Of a stretch of DNA of 15,184 nt, positions 14,428-15,184 are shown one piece after another. The stretch spans positions 9,135 through 24,318 of the forward strand of contig CAJUAS010000029.1 in NCBI GenBank assembly GCA_910584395.1. Direction: 5' to 3'. The notes under the pieces are model-generated. The model had not been told where the DNA came from. It did not search any database and saw only the letters and a list, made by a program, of their open reading frames with translations. Both the position numbers and the translations under genes were made by a program. Origin of the DNA: an uncultured Oscillospiraceae bacterium (GTDB lineage Bacteria; Bacillota; Clostridia; Oscillospirales; Oscillospiraceae). The stretch's first letter is position 1; every line of letters starts with the position of its first letter.

Positions 14428-14491
14428 ATCGAATAACCTCCTTGAAGGCTTCCTTGCCCACCTTTGGGATAGATGGGCATAAATCATAGTT

Positions 14492-14520
14492 ATTTTAGCA
14501 CATCAAGGGAAAACTGTCAA
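14492..14520 (-). promoter_or_regulatory. Promoter of the SLH surface protein gene
   Basis: Read on the minus strand: perfect -35 TTGACA (14515-14520), a 17-bp spacer, and -10 TAAAAT (14492-14497, five of six) with an extended TG two bases before it. Transcription would start near 14485, giving a leader of almost 60 bases before the ATG at 14427. The leader contains a small hairpin (TGCCCA/TGGGCA, 14455-14460 and 14474-14479). This is the strongest promoter seen in the window, as expected for an abundant surface protein. Confidence 0.9.
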
Positions 14521-14540
14521 TCTTGGGCGAATATTTTAAA

Positions 14541-14570
14541 GAGACGGCACAGCGGTTGCTGTGCCGTCTC
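14541..14570 (-). terminator. Intrinsic terminator of the GltD-like gene
   Basis: A perfect 13-bp stem (GAGACGGCACAGC at 14541-14553, complement at 14558-14570) has a four-base loop. Read on the minus strand it is followed by TTTAAAATAT, a short U-tract. It lies 23 bases after the GltD-like stop and just before the SLH promoter, so it separates the two minus-strand units. Confidence 0.85.
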
Positions 14571-14593
14571 TCAAGTCCCAAAGGGAAAGAATC

Positions 14594-15184
14594 TTACTTG
14601 TTGGAGAGATACTCGTCAATGGCCTTGGCCGCGACCTTGCCCGCGCCCATAGCGGAGATGACGGTGGCCGCACCGGTAACAGCGTCGCCGCCGGCGTAGA
14701 CGCCCTTCTTGGTGGTGGCGCCGTTCTCCTCAATGATGATACCGCCGCGGCTGTTCACGTCCAGACCCTCGGTGGTGGACTTGATGAGGGGGTTGGGGGA
14801 AGTGCCGATAGACATGACCACGGTGTCTACCTCCAGCTCGAACTCGCTGCCGGGGATCTCCACGGGGCGGCGGCGGCCCTTCTCGTCAGGCTCGCCCAGC
14901 TCCATCTTGATGCAGCGCATCCCGGTGACAAAGCCGTTCTTGGGGTCGCGGCGGTCGTCGGGGTTGTGGTAGCCCAAAATCTCCACGGGGTTGTTGAGCA
15001 GTTGGAAGTCGATGCCCTCCTCCATGGCGTGCTCCACCTCTTCCTTACGGGCGGGAAGCTCCTCCAGAGAGCGGCGGTAGACGATGTAGACCTTCTCTGC
15101 GCCCAGACGCAGGGCGGTGCGGGCCGCGTCCATGGCCACGTTGCCGCCGCCCACCACGGCCACCTTGCCGCCCTTCATAATGGG
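14594..15184 (-). CDS. GltD-like NADPH/FAD oxidoreductase (glutamate synthase small subunit type), partial
   Basis: The C-terminal 196 residues of a gene that continues past the right edge; the reading frame is open to the last base, so its start is outside. It belongs to the GltD/NADPH-dependent glutamate synthase beta-chain family of flavoproteins, which take electrons from NADPH to FAD and pass them through Fe-S centres. Seen are the NADPH-binding Rossmann motif VVGGGNVAMDAARTALRLG (15100-15160), VYIVYRRSLEELPARKEEVE, the VVMSIGTSPNP block and the C-terminal FAD-binding GVYAGGDAVTGAATVISAMG. The N-terminal Fe-S part is not in view, so a glutamate synthase subunit, NfnL (NADH-dependent ferredoxin:NADP oxidoreductase large subunit) and related enzymes cannot be separated. 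The gene lies upstream of the SLH gene on the same strand, with a terminator between. Confidence 0.9.
   Translation of the reverse strand, partial: PIMKGGKVAVVGGGNVAMDAARTALRLGAEKVYIVYRRSLEELPARKEEVEHAMEEGIDFQLLNNPVEILGYHNPDDRRDPKNGFVTGMRCIKMELGEPDEKGRRRPVEIPGSEFELEVDTVVMSIGTSPNPLIKSTTEGLDVNSRGGIIIEENGATTKKGVYAGGDAVTGAATVISAMGAGKVAAKAIDEYLSNK

Noticed and set aside
12310..14436. 708-codon open frame on the plus strand opposite the SLH gene
   Set aside because: Although long, its product is Arg/Gly/His-rich and mirrors the sense repeats; the minus strand has a promoter, ribosome site, signal peptide and known domains.

Overview
The window looks like chromosomal DNA from a GC-rich, low-motility-signal gut Firmicute of the Clostridia, most likely Oscillospiraceae (Flavonifractor, Lawsonibacter or Oscillibacter type). 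This is inferred from the GC-rich codon use with strong AGGAGG ribosome sites, the dgt-dnaG-rpoD block with a SigA-type primary sigma factor, an SLH-domain surface protein with bacterial Ig-like repeats, and a choloylglycine hydrolase-family enzyme. No rRNA, tRNA, CRISPR array, transposase or phage gene was seen.

Layout. (1) 51-8090, plus strand: a tightly packed housekeeping run: flavin reductase-like protein, HflX GTPase, GNAT acetyltransferase, YigZ/IMPACT protein, HD-domain dGTPase, DnaG primase, primary sigma factor RpoD and a RadC-like JAB/JAMM protein. Most junctions are a few bases or ATGA overlaps; the widest gap (3002-3113) separates the hflX group from the dgt-dnaG-rpoD-radC group. 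(2) 8094-8123: a bidirectional terminator. (3) 8132-9165, minus strand: azlC-azlD, a branched-chain amino acid exporter pair. (4) 9199-9262: two back-to-back divergent promoters, both with 17-bp spacers. (5) 9311-11212, plus strand: a DUF362 protein followed by a choloylglycine hydrolase with every known catalytic residue of bile salt hydrolases. (6) 11230-11267: a second bidirectional terminator. (7) 11278-14427, minus strand: a 1049-residue secreted SLH protein with a beta-solenoid-like segment, three Big_2-like Ig domains and a Pro/Thr-rich spacer of ten 6-residue repeats, with a near-consensus promoter. (8) 14594 to the right edge, minus strand: the C-terminal part of a GltD-like NADPH/FAD oxidoreductase, with its own terminator.

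How the parts work together. The left half links replication initiation (primase), transcription initiation (sigma), nucleotide pool control (dGTPase) and ribosome rescue/stress (HflX). The middle is an accessory island with host-related functions: bile acid deconjugation next to amino acid export, sharing one control region. The right part is cell surface.

I found no clear case of an undescribed defence or mobile system. The most interesting signals are the DUF362-bile salt hydrolase pair with its shared divergent promoter and operator-like palindromes, a short insertion in the primary sigma factor between regions 1.2 and 2.1, a RadC-like protein with a degenerate DNA-binding hairpin, and the internal architecture of the SLH protein (an exact 17-residue repeat, an Ig domain apparently split by a repeat spacer, and an unrecognised C-terminal domain).
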